Shown: one piece after another, positions 52,043 to 62,316 of the stretch
Numbering within the stretch: position 1 is the first letter of the stretch
How the letters are laid out: each line of letters begins with the position of its first letter
NCBI RefSeq assembly: GCF_023242365.1
Contig: NZ_JALLIX010000002.1
Coordinates: 1 to 64,000 of the forward strand
Source of the DNA: Pseudomonas sp. MWU13-2100
Lineage (GTDB): Bacteria > Pseudomonadota > Gammaproteobacteria > Pseudomonadales > Pseudomonadaceae
Direction of reading: 5' to 3'
DNA: 64,000 bases
Notes under the pieces: generated by a model
The model's database searches: none
The model's input: the letters and a program-made list of their open reading frames with translations, nothing else
What the model was told of the DNA's origin: nothing
Position numbers and translations under genes: made by a program

Positions 52043-53089
52043 TCAGAGACTGGCCAGCGGCAACGAACGTGTCGCACGCTCGAGCAGCGTCCGCAAATCG
52101 ACGTCGCGAGCACTCAGCGCCCGCAGGGTGTTGAAGGTCGCCACTGCCAGTCCACGGGACACCTTCACTTGCGACCCGGCGTGAAAATCCACGCGGCGAT
52201 GCAGGTTGCGCAAGGTCAATATCGCCAGGCCAATGGAGTGCAGGCAGAAAAACCTCAGGCTGCGGTGCTCGGGCGTAATCAGCAGCGTGTAGTCAAAGGC
52301 CCGGCGCAGATGGGCATGGGCGATGCCGATCAGTTCGCCCAAGGCCTGCCCATAACCAGGCTGCGTGCTTGCGTGCAACGCAGACAAGTCCACGCCATGG
52401 CGCGCAAACAGGTCCCGTGGCAGCCAGCAGACGCCGCGCTGGCGGTCCTCCCATTGGTCCTTGAGGATATTGGTCAGTTGCAGGCCTTCGCCAAACGACG
52501 GCGCCAGTGCCGTCATCCGCGCCTGATGAACCGCCAGTTCCGGCGCGAAGTCGACGAACAGTTCGGTGAACATTTCACCGACCACACCGGCCACACAGTA
52601 ACAGTAGCGCTTGAGCTCGGCCAAACTCTCCAGCCCCTGCAAGCCGGCGACACGCTGGAACTCGCCCATGCCCGGGCACATCACCCGCAGGCACTGCACA
52701 ATGGCCGCCTGCTGGGGTTTGCCGAGGGCGCGCAAGACCTCCAGCACCCGTGGCAGCTGGCTCAACAACGCCTGCTCCGCCGGTGAACTGGCTTCGCAGA
52801 GCAAGGGGCTCAGCCCATCGCAGAACGCTTGGGCATCGATCTCACCGAGGACCGCGCGGATATACGCCGCTTCATAGCGCTGCTTGTCGGCAATCGACAG
52901 CGCCGGATCGTCTTCGATGGTGTCGGCGATCCGACACAGCAGGTAGGCGGTGGTCATGGCCGTGTTCAACGGCGGCGGCAATTGCGGGATGGTGAGGGCG
53001 AAGGAGCGAGACACCTGGGGGAAAATCGCCTCCTGATAACCGAGGGCGCTCTGCGCTGCCGATGTTCCGGTTGTGTGCGTAAAGGGCAT
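52043..53089 (-). CDS. Squalene/phytoene synthase family prenyltransferase
   Basis: The 348-residue enzyme condenses two prenyl diphosphates head-to-head. It has SRSFALTIPQLPPPL, the first aspartate motif YLLCRIADTIEDDPAL near residue 45, the second motif LTNILKDQWEDRQRGVCWLP near 195, and YCYCVAGVVGEM, all as in squalene synthase. The long C-terminal part (HYTLLITPEHRSLRFFCLHSIGLAILTLRNLH-like) resembles squalene rather than phytoene synthase. No hopanoid or carotenoid partner gene is adjacent, so the product is uncertain. ATG 53089 was chosen; 53173 is an in-frame alternative without a better site. Confidence 0.82.
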   Translation of the reverse strand: MPFTHTTGTSAAQSALGYQEAIFPQVSRSFALTIPQLPPPLNTAMTTAYLLCRIADTIEDDPALSIADKQRYEAAYIRAVLGEIDAQAFCDGLSPLLCEASSPAEQALLSQLPRVLEVLRALGKPQQAAIVQCLRVMCPGMGEFQRVAGLQGLESLAELKRYCYCVAGVVGEMFTELFVDFAPELAVHQARMTALAPSFGEGLQLTNILKDQWEDRQRGVCWLPRDLFARHGVDLSALHASTQPGYGQALGELIGIAHAHLRRAFDYTLLITPEHRSLRFFCLHSIGLAILTLRNLHRRVDFHAGSQVKVSRGLAVATFNTLRALSARDVDLRTLLERATRSLPLASL

Positions 53090-53272
53090 GTTCAGGCTCG
53101 TTGAATAAAAGAAATCGCTCGGGGCGCGTGCATCTTGAAGACTTGAAAGCAGCGACAAGATACCGTCTTGCAACAGATTGTTATAACGAGCCAGCGCCCA
53201 CAGCAGAAAATATTCATCGGGACCGTAGATGGCATTGACGTTTCATGCGCCAAACCGACAGGCCGCGATTCG

Positions 53273-54715
53273 TCACTTACCGGTCAAACGCTCACCCTGC
53301 CAGCCGCCGCCGAGGCTCTGGATCAACGCGACACTGCCCTGGGCCAGTTGGCCCTGGGTGTCACGCAGACTCTGCTCGGTCTGCAGCAGGATCAGTTGCT
53401 GGGTCAATACGCCTTGCAGGCTGACCGTGCCGGCTTTCTGCTGGGCCTGCTGGCTGCCGAACAGTTGCTGGTTGCGCTGGTAGATCTGCTGGTAGGCCTG
53501 GGCCTGGGTCTGCAGGTGATTGAGCGCCGAGAGGTTGTCTTCCACGTTCTGCAAGGCACCAAGCACCGTGCCGCGATAGTTGGCGACTTCCTCGTCATAG
53601 CTGGCCTCGGCCGCCTTGACCGCGGCCGAGCGCGCACCGCCGTCAAACAGGGTTTCGGCCAGCGCCGGACCGACGCTCCAAATCCGCTTCGGCAACGAGA
53701 ACAGGCCGCCCAGGGCGCTGCCCGTGTAACCGGCCTGGGCCGTCAGGTCGAGGTTGGGATAGAACGCGGCTTCGGCGACGCCGATTTTCGCGTTGGCCGC
53801 TGCCACCGAGCGCTCGGCGGCAACGACGTCCGGACGCCGTTGCAACAGCCCCGACGGCAGGCTCAAAGGGGTGGCCGGCGGGTTGAAGGCAAAACTGTCG
53901 AGCGGCGCCAGGCTGAACTGCGCCGGGGCCACACCCAGCAGTACCGCCAGGGCATGCTCGAACTGCTCGCGCGAACGCTGCGAGGTCTGCAAGGCAGCCA
54001 CCACACGGGTCAACTCGTCCTGGGCCAGCAGCAACTGGTCGTTGGATGCAGTGCCCTGGGTGTATTCGGTCTGGATCATGTCCAGCAGTTGCTGGTTGAT
54101 ACGCTGTTGTTGCTCCAGCAAGCGGATATCCATATCCAGTTGGCGGATGCCGAAGTAATTGCCGGCGACACTGCCGCCGATGGACAGTCGGACTCCGGCC
54201 AACAGCGCATCGGAGGCCTGGGCCGAAGCCTGGCTCGATTCGATGCCACGGCGTACCAGGCCCCACAGGTCCGGTTCCCAGCTGGCGCCGAGGGTGGCGC
54301 TGACACTTTGCTCGACCGAGCCACTCGAGGTGCTCGTTGTACTGGCGGTACCGCCGCTCCTGCCGACCCCACGGGAACCGGACAGGCCGGCGGTAACCGT
54401 CGGCCAGAGCCCGGCCCGGCTCGAGGCGACTTGCGCCTGGGCCAGGCGGTAGGCCGCCTCGGCGGCGACAATCGACTGGTTGGCCCGGGCCGCGCGAAGC
54501 ATCAGGTCGTTGAGGGTCGGATCGTGGTAATCCAGCCACCACTGGCTGTCCAGCGCACCTTGGGGATTGGCCGCCGCCCGCTGCCATTGCGCTCCTTCCT
54601 TGAAAGTCTGCGGCAGTGCGATCGGCGGTTTACGGTAATCCGGCCCGACCATGCAGCCGCTGATGCTCAGGCTGAGCAGAAGGACCAGGTAAGCGGCGCG
54701 TCGACCCATCATCAT
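53273..54715 (-). CDS. opmB: RND efflux outer-membrane lipoprotein
   Basis: The 480-residue TolC-like factor begins with a lipoprotein signal (AAYLVLLLSLSISGCMVGPDYRKPP, lipobox SISGC). It has two repeated OEP domains of long helices and strands (ARANQSIVAAEAAYRLAQAQVASSRAGLWPTVTAGL; SVAAANAKIGVAEAAFYPNLDLTAQAGYT). It is the last gene of muxABC-opmB; its start codon lies 3 bp after the muxC stop. It forms the outer-membrane exit of the pump. Three consecutive ATG codons at 54715, 54712 and 54709 leave the exact start open. Confidence 0.9.
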   Translation of the reverse strand: MMMGRRAAYLVLLLSLSISGCMVGPDYRKPPIALPQTFKEGAQWQRAAANPQGALDSQWWLDYHDPTLNDLMLRAARANQSIVAAEAAYRLAQAQVASSRAGLWPTVTAGLSGSRGVGRSGGTASTTSTSSGSVEQSVSATLGASWEPDLWGLVRRGIESSQASAQASDALLAGVRLSIGGSVAGNYFGIRQLDMDIRLLEQQQRINQQLLDMIQTEYTQGTASNDQLLLAQDELTRVVAALQTSQRSREQFEHALAVLLGVAPAQFSLAPLDSFAFNPPATPLSLPSGLLQRRPDVVAAERSVAAANAKIGVAEAAFYPNLDLTAQAGYTGSALGGLFSLPKRIWSVGPALAETLFDGGARSAAVKAAEASYDEEVANYRGTVLGALQNVEDNLSALNHLQTQAQAYQQIYQRNQQLFGSQQAQQKAGTVSLQGVLTQQLILLQTEQSLRDTQGQLAQGSVALIQSLGGGWQGERLTGK

Positions 54716-54717
54716 TT

Positions 54718-57700
54718 TCAAGACTCCTTGCCGCGCCGACGCAGCCGCTCGGAAGCGCTGTCCAGCCACAGATAGACAACCGGCGTGGTGTAGAGCGTCA
54801 GCAATTGGCTGAGCAGCAACCCGCCGATAATGGAAATCCCCAACGGACGGCGCAGTTCCGAACCGTAGCCACTGCCCAGGACCAGCGGCAAGGCCCCGAG
54901 AATGGCCGCCAGGGTGGTCATCATGATCGGCCGGAAGCGGATCAGGCAGGCGCGATGAATCGCCTCGCGGGCACTGCGCCCGCGCTGAACCCGCTCGGTA
55001 ATGGCGAAATCGATCATCATGATCGCGTTTTTCTTGACGATCCCGATCAGCAGGATCACCCCCACCAGGGCGATGATCGACAGCTCGGTGCCGGTCAGCA
55101 GCAAGGCGATCAGTGCGCCGACACCGGCCGAGGGCAAGGTCGAGAGGATGGTCAGCGGGTGCATCAGGTTCTCGTAGAGCATCCCCAGCACGATATACAC
55201 CGACAACAGTGCCGCAACGATCAGCAGCGGCTCGCTGGCCACCGACGACTGGAACACCTGGGCCGTGCCGGCGAACTGCCCGACCACGCTGGCCGGCATA
55301 CGCAACTGCGCCACGGCATTTTCCACCAGGACCGTGGCCTGGCCGATGGAGACGCCCGGAGCCAGATTGAACGAGGCCGTCACCGCCGGGAAGGTGCCCT
55401 GGTGGGCAATGGAAATCGCCGTGCGCTGGATGCCGGTATCCGACAATGCAGATAGCGGCACCAGCGTCGGCGGGGTCGCCGGCAGCGTTGAGGCGCCTCC
55501 GGCCCGGCTGGACGCTTCAGCCCCGGTCGGGACATAGATCGACTTGAGCGCCAACGGATCGGTCCAGTAAGGCGGCGCCACTTCCATCACCACATGGTAC
55601 TGGTTGGCCGATTTGTAGATGGTCGAGACCTGGCGCTGGCCGAAGGCGTCGTAGAGGGTCTGGTCGATATTGCCGACATTGACCCCCAGGCGGGCGGCGG
55701 CGTCACGATTGATGCTGATGTTCGCCAGCAGGCTGTTGTCCTGCTGGTCGGTGTTGATATCGGTCAGTTGCGCCAAGGTGTGCAGCACGGCCACGACCTT
55801 GGGCACCCATTCATCCAGGGTGACCTGGTCATCGGCGGTCAGGGTGTACTGGTATTGCGCCCCGCTCTGCCGACCGCCGACGGTGATGTCCTGGGCCGAT
55901 TGCAGGTACAGCCGGGTCCCCGGCAGCTCTCCGAGGGCCTTGCGAACCTGGGCGATCACCTGGTCGGCGCTGTCCTTGCGCTCACCGATCGGCTTGAGCG
56001 CAATAAACAACTGGCCGCTGTTGATCGCCCCGCCGCCCCCACCACCGCCACCGATAAAACCGCCAACGCTCTGCACATTCGGGTTCTTCGACACCGTCTG
56101 GTTGATCTTGCTGAACGCTTCCTGCATCGCCGTGTAGGAAATACTCTGCGGCGCGATGATGCTGCCCTGCAGCCGTCCGGTATCCTCCCGGGGAAAGAAA
56201 CCCTTGGGCACCAGCACATAGAGCACGCCGGCGAGCACGATGACCAGCACGGTCAGCAGGCCCATCAAGGTCGAATGCTCGACGACCCAAAGCAGGGTCC
56301 GATCATAGAAACGATGGAAGCGCGAGTCCGGGTACTCGTGCTCCGAGCCCGTTGCCTGACTCGGGCGCAGCAGGATACTGGAGAGCATCGGCGTCACGGT
56401 CAGGGAGATCAGCATAGAAATCAGGATCGCCACCGACAGCGTGATGGAAAACTCGCGGAACAGGCGCCCGACGATCCCCCCCATCAGCAGCAACGGAATA
56501 AACACCGCGATCAGCGACACACTGATGCTCAACACCGTGAAGCCGACCTCCTGCGCCCCGGCCAATGCCGCTTGCACACGGGTATCGCCCCGTTCCAGGT
56601 GGCGCATGATGTTTTCCACGATAACGATCGCATCGTCCACCACGAAACCGGTGGAAATGGTCAGCGCCATCAGCGACAGGTTGTTCAGGCTGTAACCGAG
56701 GAAATACATGGCGCCAAAGGTGCCGAGCAGCGACAGCGGCACGACGACCGCCGGCACCAGGGTGCTGCGCCAGTCGCGGAAGAAACCGAAGGTCACCAGG
56801 GTCACCAGGAAAATCGACGCCAGCAGGGTGACCTCCACATCGTGCAACGAGGCGCGGATAGTGGTGGTACGGTCCAGCAGGATATTGAGCTTGATCGAGG
56901 CCGGGATCGAGCTTTGCAGGAACGGCAGCGAGGCCTTGACCGCGTCCACCGTCTCGATGACGTTGGCCCCCGGCTGCTTGAACAGCACCAGCAACACCGC
57001 CGGCCGGCCATTGGACAGGCCAAAGTTGCGCAGGTCCTCGACATCCTCGCGGATATAGCCCAGGTCGGAGATATGCACCACATCCCCGTTGCTTTGCTTG
57101 ACCACCAGCGGCGCGTAGTCCTCGGGCTTGAACAGCATGTCGTTGGCGCCGATCCCGTAGGACAGATCGTCGATGGACAGCGCGCCCTTGGGCAGGTTGG
57201 CGTTCGAGGAGGTGATTGCCGCGCGAACCTGCTCCAGGCTGACGCCGTAATGGTTGAGCCGATCCGGATTGAGTTCGATGCGCACCGCCGGCAGCGCACC
57301 GCCGCCGACGGTAACATCGCCGACCCCGCTGGTTTGCAGCAGCTTCTGCTCGAGCAAGGTCGAGGCCACGTCATACATTTGCCCGGGCGTGGCACTGTCG
57401 GAGGTCAGGCTGATGATCATGATCGGCGAATCCGCCGGGTTGACCTTGCGATAGGTCGGATTACCCGATAAATCGCTGGGCAGGCTGCTGCGGGCGGCGT
57501 TGATGGCGGCCTGGACGTCGCGGGCGGCGCCGTCGATATTGCGGCTCAGGTCAAATTGCAGGTTGATGCGGGTCGAGCCCAGGTTGCTCGACGAGGTCAT
57601 CTGGGTCACCCCGGCGATCTGCCCGAACTGCCGTTCCAGCGGCGTGGCCACCGAGGTGGCCACGGTTTCCGGATCGGCGCCCGGCAGCGAGGCACGCACG

Positions 57701-57837
57701 CTGATGGTCGGGAAGTCCACTTGCGGCAACGGCGCCACCGGCAACAACAGGAAAGCCAGCCAGCCGAACAGGGCCAGGCCGACCGCCAGCAAGATGGTTG
57801 CAATCGGGCGTTGGATAAACGGCGCGCTGATGTTCAC
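54718..57837 (-). CDS. muxC: RND multidrug efflux inner-membrane subunit MuxC/MdtC
   Basis: The 1039-residue HAE1-type transporter begins NISAPFIQRPIATILLAVGLALFGWLAFLLLPVAPLPQVDFPTI. It has two porter halves and 12 helices with the proton-relay aspartates in TGFVVDDAIVIVENIMRHLE near residue 400, and ends LYTTPVVYLWLDSASERLRRRGKES. In MdtABC/MuxABC, two different RND subunits form a heterotrimer. It lies 4 bp after muxB. Confidence 0.93.
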   Translation of the reverse strand: MNISAPFIQRPIATILLAVGLALFGWLAFLLLPVAPLPQVDFPTISVRASLPGADPETVATSVATPLERQFGQIAGVTQMTSSSNLGSTRINLQFDLSRNIDGAARDVQAAINAARSSLPSDLSGNPTYRKVNPADSPIMIISLTSDSATPGQMYDVASTLLEQKLLQTSGVGDVTVGGGALPAVRIELNPDRLNHYGVSLEQVRAAITSSNANLPKGALSIDDLSYGIGANDMLFKPEDYAPLVVKQSNGDVVHISDLGYIREDVEDLRNFGLSNGRPAVLLVLFKQPGANVIETVDAVKASLPFLQSSIPASIKLNILLDRTTTIRASLHDVEVTLLASIFLVTLVTFGFFRDWRSTLVPAVVVPLSLLGTFGAMYFLGYSLNNLSLMALTISTGFVVDDAIVIVENIMRHLERGDTRVQAALAGAQEVGFTVLSISVSLIAVFIPLLLMGGIVGRLFREFSITLSVAILISMLISLTVTPMLSSILLRPSQATGSEHEYPDSRFHRFYDRTLLWVVEHSTLMGLLTVLVIVLAGVLYVLVPKGFFPREDTGRLQGSIIAPQSISYTAMQEAFSKINQTVSKNPNVQSVGGFIGGGGGGGGAINSGQLFIALKPIGERKDSADQVIAQVRKALGELPGTRLYLQSAQDITVGGRQSGAQYQYTLTADDQVTLDEWVPKVVAVLHTLAQLTDINTDQQDNSLLANISINRDAAARLGVNVGNIDQTLYDAFGQRQVSTIYKSANQYHVVMEVAPPYWTDPLALKSIYVPTGAEASSRAGGASTLPATPPTLVPLSALSDTGIQRTAISIAHQGTFPAVTASFNLAPGVSIGQATVLVENAVAQLRMPASVVGQFAGTAQVFQSSVASEPLLIVAALLSVYIVLGMLYENLMHPLTILSTLPSAGVGALIALLLTGTELSIIALVGVILLIGIVKKNAIMMIDFAITERVQRGRSAREAIHRACLIRFRPIMMTTLAAILGALPLVLGSGYGSELRRPLGISIIGGLLLSQLLTLYTTPVVYLWLDSASERLRRRGKES

Positions 57838-57841
57838 GGCA

Positions 57842-60800
57842 TCAGCCCCCGGTCTCGGCTTGACGCTTGCCGAAACGACGTTCCAGCTGGTTCATCGCCA
57901 GGAAAATCACCGGCGTGGAGAACAGCGTCAGCAGCTGGCTGAGCAACAACCCGCCGATGATCGCGATACCCAACGGATGGCGCAGTTCCGAACCGATGCC
58001 GGTACCCAGGGCCAGCGGCACCGCGCCGAACAGCGAGGCCATGGAGGTCATCAGGATCGGTCGGAAGCGCAGCTCCGCGGCCTTGCGAATCGCCGCGACC
58101 GGATCGAGTCCGTCATTGCGCTGCAACTCCAGGGCGAAGTCGACCATCATGATGCCGTTCTTCATGACGATCCCGATCAGCAGCACGATGCCGATCAAAC
58201 CGATGATGTCGAACTGGGTCCCGGTGACCAGCAACGCCAGCAAGGCGCCGAGGGCCGCCGAGAGCAAGGTCGAGAGGATGGTCACCGGGTGCACGAAGCT
58301 CTCATAGAGAATGCCGAGCATCAGGTAGACCACCACAATCGCCGCCACCACCAGAAAGACCTGATTCGACAGCGAGGATTGGAAGGTCGCGGCGGCGCCC
58401 TCCAGGTTGGCCTGTACCGTCAAGGGCAGGCCGAGGTCTTTTTCAGTCTGATCCAGACGCGTCACGGCCGCGCCCAGGGTCTGGCCAGGAGCCAGGTTGA
58501 AGGAGATGTCGGCATAGGGGAACTGGCCCAGCCGGTTGATGGTGATCGGAGTGCGAATCACCTGCTGGGTGGCCATGCTCGCCAGAGGCGTCACGGTCCC
58601 GCTGCTGGTGGTGACATACAGGCCGGTCAGCAGGTCGGCGATATTGCGCGGTGGCCGGTCGGTGGCCATCACCACATGATATTGGTTGAGCTGGGTGTAG
58701 ATGGTCGATACCTGGCGCTGGCCAAAGGCGTCGTACAGTACGTTATCGATGGCCTGGGGCGTGACACCCAGGCGCGAGGCCGTGGCACGGTCGATATTGA
58801 TCTGGATCTGATTGCCGAACTGCATCGCCTGGCTTTGCACGTCGCTGAACATCGGGTCCTTGGCGATGGCCGAAAGCAGCTTGGAGGTCCACTCCTCCAG
58901 GACCTGCGGGTCGGTGGCCTGCAAGCCGAGGCGGTAGCTGGTGGTCGCGATCGTCGCATCGAGAGTCAGGTCCTGCACGCTGTGCAGGTACAGGCGCACC
59001 CCGGAATCATCGGCATTGGCGTCCGATAGCCGGCGAATCACCACCGCGGCGCTGTCGCGCTGGCCGCGATCCTTGAGGTTGATCAGCAGGTTGCCCTGGT
59101 TGATGGTCGGGTTGGTCTGGTCGATGCCGACGAAGGACGACAGGCTGGCCACCGCCGGGTCCTTGAGAATCCGCGCGGCGAGCTTCTGCTGCTGCAACTC
59201 CATCTGCTGGAACGACACAGTGGGCGACCCCTGGGAAATACCCTGGATCAGCCCGGTATCCTGTTCGGGGAAAAAACCCTTGGGCATGATCACGATGATG
59301 AACAGGGTCAGCAGCGCGGTGAAAACGATGGAAATCAGCGTCAGGGTGCGGTGCAGCAGCACCCAATCAAGACCACGCACGTAGTAGCCGTTGATCTTGT
59401 CGAAAAAGTCCGGACGACGTTCTGCGCTGTGATTGCGCAGCATGCGCGAACACATCATCGGTGTCAGGGTCAGGGAGATGATCGCGGAAATCACAATGGT
59501 CACCGCCACCGTCATGGCGAACTCGCGAAACAGCCGCCCGACCACATCGCCCATGAACAGCAGCGGGATCATCACCGCGATCAGCGCCACTGACAGTGAG
59601 ATGATGGTGAAACCGATCTGCGCCGAGCCCTTGAGCGCGGCCTGCAACGGCGTATCGCCCGCCTCCAGGTAGCGGGTGATGTTTTCGATCATGACGATGG
59701 CGTCATCGACCACGAAACCGATGGCAATGGTCAGCGCCATCAGCGTCAGGTTGTTCAGGGAAAACCCCAGTACGTAGGCCACGGCCAGGGTACCGATCAG
59801 GGTCAACGGCACGGTGACGGCCGGAATCACCGTGGCCGGTATATTGCGCAGGAACAGGAAGATCACCAGCACCACCAGCAGTATCGCGACCCCCAGTTCG
59901 TACTGGACGTCGGTGACCGAGGCGCGAATGGTCTGGGTGCGGTCGGTCAACACGTTGACCTTCAGGGTCCCCGGCAGACTGGCGCGCAACTTGGGCAGCA
60001 GTTGCTGGACCCGGTCGACCACCTGGATCACGTTCGCTCCCGGCTGGCGCTGGATATTCAGTACGATCGATGGCGTGTCGTTGGTCCAGGCCGCCTGCCG
60101 TGGGTTTTCCGCGCCCTGGATCGAGGTGGCGATCTGCGCCAGGCGGATCGGTGCGCCGTTTTTGTAGGCAATCACCAGGTCGCGGTATTCCTCGGCCGAT
60201 TGCAGCTGATCGTTGGCGCCGATGGAAAACGCCTGGAACTTGCCATCGATATTGCCCTTGGCCTGGTTGACGTTGGCAGCCCCCAGGGCGCTGCGTACAT
60301 CCTCCAGGGACAGGCCCATGCTGTTGAGCGCCGAGGTATTGGTCTCGATCCGTACGGCCGGGCGCTGGCCGCCGCTGATGGTGACCAGCCCTACCCCAGA
60401 AATCTGCGAGATCTTCTGCGCCAGGCGAGTATCGGCCAGGTCCTCGATCCTGGTCAGGGGCAAGACTTCGGAAGTCAGCGACAGCGTCAGGACCGGCGCA
60501 TCGGCCGGGTTGACCTTGCTGTAGACCGGTGGGTACGGCAGATTGGCCGGCAGAAAGGTGCCGGCGGCATTGATCGAGGCCTGCACTTCCTGTTCGGCGA
60601 TATCCAGTGACAGTGACAGGTCGAATTGCAGGGTGATAACCGAAGCACCGTTGGAACTGGTGGAGCCCATCGACTTGAGGCCGGGCATTTCGCCGAACTG
60701 GCGTTCCAGCGGGGCGGTGATCGAGGAACTGATCACCTCCGGACTGGCCCCGGGGTACTGGGTGAAGACCTGGATCGTCGGGTAGTCGACTTCAGGCAGG

Positions 60801-60907
60801 GCGGAAACCGACAGGAAGTGGTAGCCGAGCAACCCCATCAGGAAAATCGCGACCATCAACAGCGTGGTGGCGATGGGTCGCTCGATAAAAGGTCTGGAGA
60901 CGTTCAT
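57842..60907 (-). CDS. muxB: RND multidrug efflux inner-membrane subunit MuxB/MdtB
   Basis: The 1021-residue HAE1-type transporter begins NVSRPFIERPIATTLLMVAIFLMGLLGYHFLSVSALPEVDYPTIQV. It has the porter motifs and DD relay in IGFVVDDAIVMIENITRYLE, and ends TLFSTPVIFLAMNQLERRFGKRQAETGG. It is paired with muxC in the same heterotrimeric pump; substrates of characterised MuxABC include novobiocin, macrolides and tetracycline-type drugs. The start is ATG 60907; 60913 is an alternative. Confidence 0.93.
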   Translation of the reverse strand: MNVSRPFIERPIATTLLMVAIFLMGLLGYHFLSVSALPEVDYPTIQVFTQYPGASPEVISSSITAPLERQFGEMPGLKSMGSTSSNGASVITLQFDLSLSLDIAEQEVQASINAAGTFLPANLPYPPVYSKVNPADAPVLTLSLTSEVLPLTRIEDLADTRLAQKISQISGVGLVTISGGQRPAVRIETNTSALNSMGLSLEDVRSALGAANVNQAKGNIDGKFQAFSIGANDQLQSAEEYRDLVIAYKNGAPIRLAQIATSIQGAENPRQAAWTNDTPSIVLNIQRQPGANVIQVVDRVQQLLPKLRASLPGTLKVNVLTDRTQTIRASVTDVQYELGVAILLVVLVIFLFLRNIPATVIPAVTVPLTLIGTLAVAYVLGFSLNNLTLMALTIAIGFVVDDAIVMIENITRYLEAGDTPLQAALKGSAQIGFTIISLSVALIAVMIPLLFMGDVVGRLFREFAMTVAVTIVISAIISLTLTPMMCSRMLRNHSAERRPDFFDKINGYYVRGLDWVLLHRTLTLISIVFTALLTLFIIVIMPKGFFPEQDTGLIQGISQGSPTVSFQQMELQQQKLAARILKDPAVASLSSFVGIDQTNPTINQGNLLINLKDRGQRDSAAVVIRRLSDANADDSGVRLYLHSVQDLTLDATIATTSYRLGLQATDPQVLEEWTSKLLSAIAKDPMFSDVQSQAMQFGNQIQINIDRATASRLGVTPQAIDNVLYDAFGQRQVSTIYTQLNQYHVVMATDRPPRNIADLLTGLYVTTSSGTVTPLASMATQQVIRTPITINRLGQFPYADISFNLAPGQTLGAAVTRLDQTEKDLGLPLTVQANLEGAAATFQSSLSNQVFLVVAAIVVVYLMLGILYESFVHPVTILSTLLSAALGALLALLVTGTQFDIIGLIGIVLLIGIVMKNGIMMVDFALELQRNDGLDPVAAIRKAAELRFRPILMTSMASLFGAVPLALGTGIGSELRHPLGIAIIGGLLLSQLLTLFSTPVIFLAMNQLERRFGKRQAETGG

Positions 60908-60959
60908 GAGCAATGACTACCCGGGCAGCACAAACGGAAGGTCTGAGACATTGCTGAAC

Positions 60960-62081
60960 TCACTGGCTGACCACCTTGACCATGGAGCCGTTGTCCAGTT
61001 TGTCTGCACCTTCGGTAATCACCTGCTCACCGACTTTCACTCCATTCTCCAGCACCGCCGTCAGGTCGCCACTGGCCGGGCCACTCTTGATAGTACGCAG
61101 GCTGGCCTTGTTGCCTTGCACCACGAAGACGAAATCACCCTTGCTGCCGTGCTGGATCGCCAGGGTCGGGACCACGGCGACCTGCTGCAAGGTGTCGGCC
61201 TTGAGCCGGGCATTGACGAATTGATTGGGGAACAACGCATTGCCGCTGTCGTTGAATTGCGCCTTGACCCGCACCGTGCCGGTGGTGGTGTCGACCTGGT
61301 TGTCCAGGGCCAGCAAGGTCCCGCTGGCCAGCAGGTTATGTTTGTTGCGATCGTAGGCCAGGACATCGACCTTGCCCCTGGCCATGGCCTGGTCGACGGC
61401 GCCCAGGTCATCCTCCGGCACCGCGAAGACCACCGTGGCAGGGGTCATCTGGGTGATCACCGCGATCGCGGTAGTGCTGCCCGCGGCCAAGAAGTTGCCC
61501 GGGTCCACCAGGCGCAGGCCGACGATGCCATCGACCGGCGAGGTGATGGTGCAGTAACTCACCTGTACCTGCAGGTTCTGCACCGCACCGTCATCCGCCG
61601 CCACTGTTCCCACTTGCTCTTGCACCGTGGCAGCCTGGGTATCGAGGGTTTGCTGGCTGACCGAGCCGACCTTGATCAATTCACGAAAGCGCGCCAGGTC
61701 GCGCTGGGCGTTGACCAGTGCTGCCTGGTCGTGGGCCAGCACACCCTTGGCCTGGGCCAGCTGGGCCTTGAGCGCGCGGTCATCGATACGCGCCACCACC
61801 TGGCCCTTGCCGACCCGCTGGCCTTCCTTGAAGTCCACCGAGGAAAGAATGCCCGAGACCTGGCTGACCACGGTGACGCTGCGGGTCGGCGTCACCGTGC
61901 CCAGGGCATCGATATACACCGGCACATCCATCAATTTGACGGCGACCGCCGTCACCGGATCGCCCATCGAGGGCGGCTTGCCCTTGGGCTTGTTCATACT
62001 GTGAGAAAGCACCCAGCCCCCCGCCAGGAGCCCCAGTACCCCGACCACCAGCAGAATGCTTGTTCCCTTGCTGTGCTTCAC
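60960..62081 (-). CDS. muxA: RND efflux periplasmic adaptor MuxA/MdtA
   Basis: The 373-residue membrane-fusion protein has an N-terminal helix (ILLVVGVLGLLAGGWVLSH), a barrel-sandwich segment (DVPVYIDALGTVTPTRSVTVVSQVSGILSSVDFKEGQRVGKGQVVARID), a coiled-coil hairpin (LKAQLAQAKGVLAHDQAALVNAQRDLARFRELIKVGSVSQQTLD) and a C-terminal beta-barrel. It links the MuxB/MuxC pump to OpmB. It is the first gene of the four-gene operon, whose promoter must lie in the 62082-62316 gap. That gap shows no clear operator. Confidence 0.93.
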   Translation of the reverse strand: MKHSKGTSILLVVGVLGLLAGGWVLSHSMNKPKGKPPSMGDPVTAVAVKLMDVPVYIDALGTVTPTRSVTVVSQVSGILSSVDFKEGQRVGKGQVVARIDDRALKAQLAQAKGVLAHDQAALVNAQRDLARFRELIKVGSVSQQTLDTQAATVQEQVGTVAADDGAVQNLQVQVSYCTITSPVDGIVGLRLVDPGNFLAAGSTTAIAVITQMTPATVVFAVPEDDLGAVDQAMARGKVDVLAYDRNKHNLLASGTLLALDNQVDTTTGTVRVKAQFNDSGNALFPNQFVNARLKADTLQQVAVVPTLAIQHGSKGDFVFVVQGNKASLRTIKSGPASGDLTAVLENGVKVGEQVITEGADKLDNGSMVKVVSQ

Positions 62082-62316
62082 TCATCTCTCCCCGGGCGCG
62101 CGCTTCAATACCGGCAACGGCCAATGGCCATGTGCACTGGAGATTAGTCTGCTATCGAGGTTGCGCCCGTGAACCTGAACCTAGGCTTTCTGGGGCGGTA
62201 GGCTGATCGTGAAACTCTTGTCAGTTAAGCAATCCAAACGGATGCCGTGACGGGATGCGGTGTAGCACTGCTTCGATATGTCAGCCTGGACATGGGCAGC
62301 CAAGACCACGCACTTG

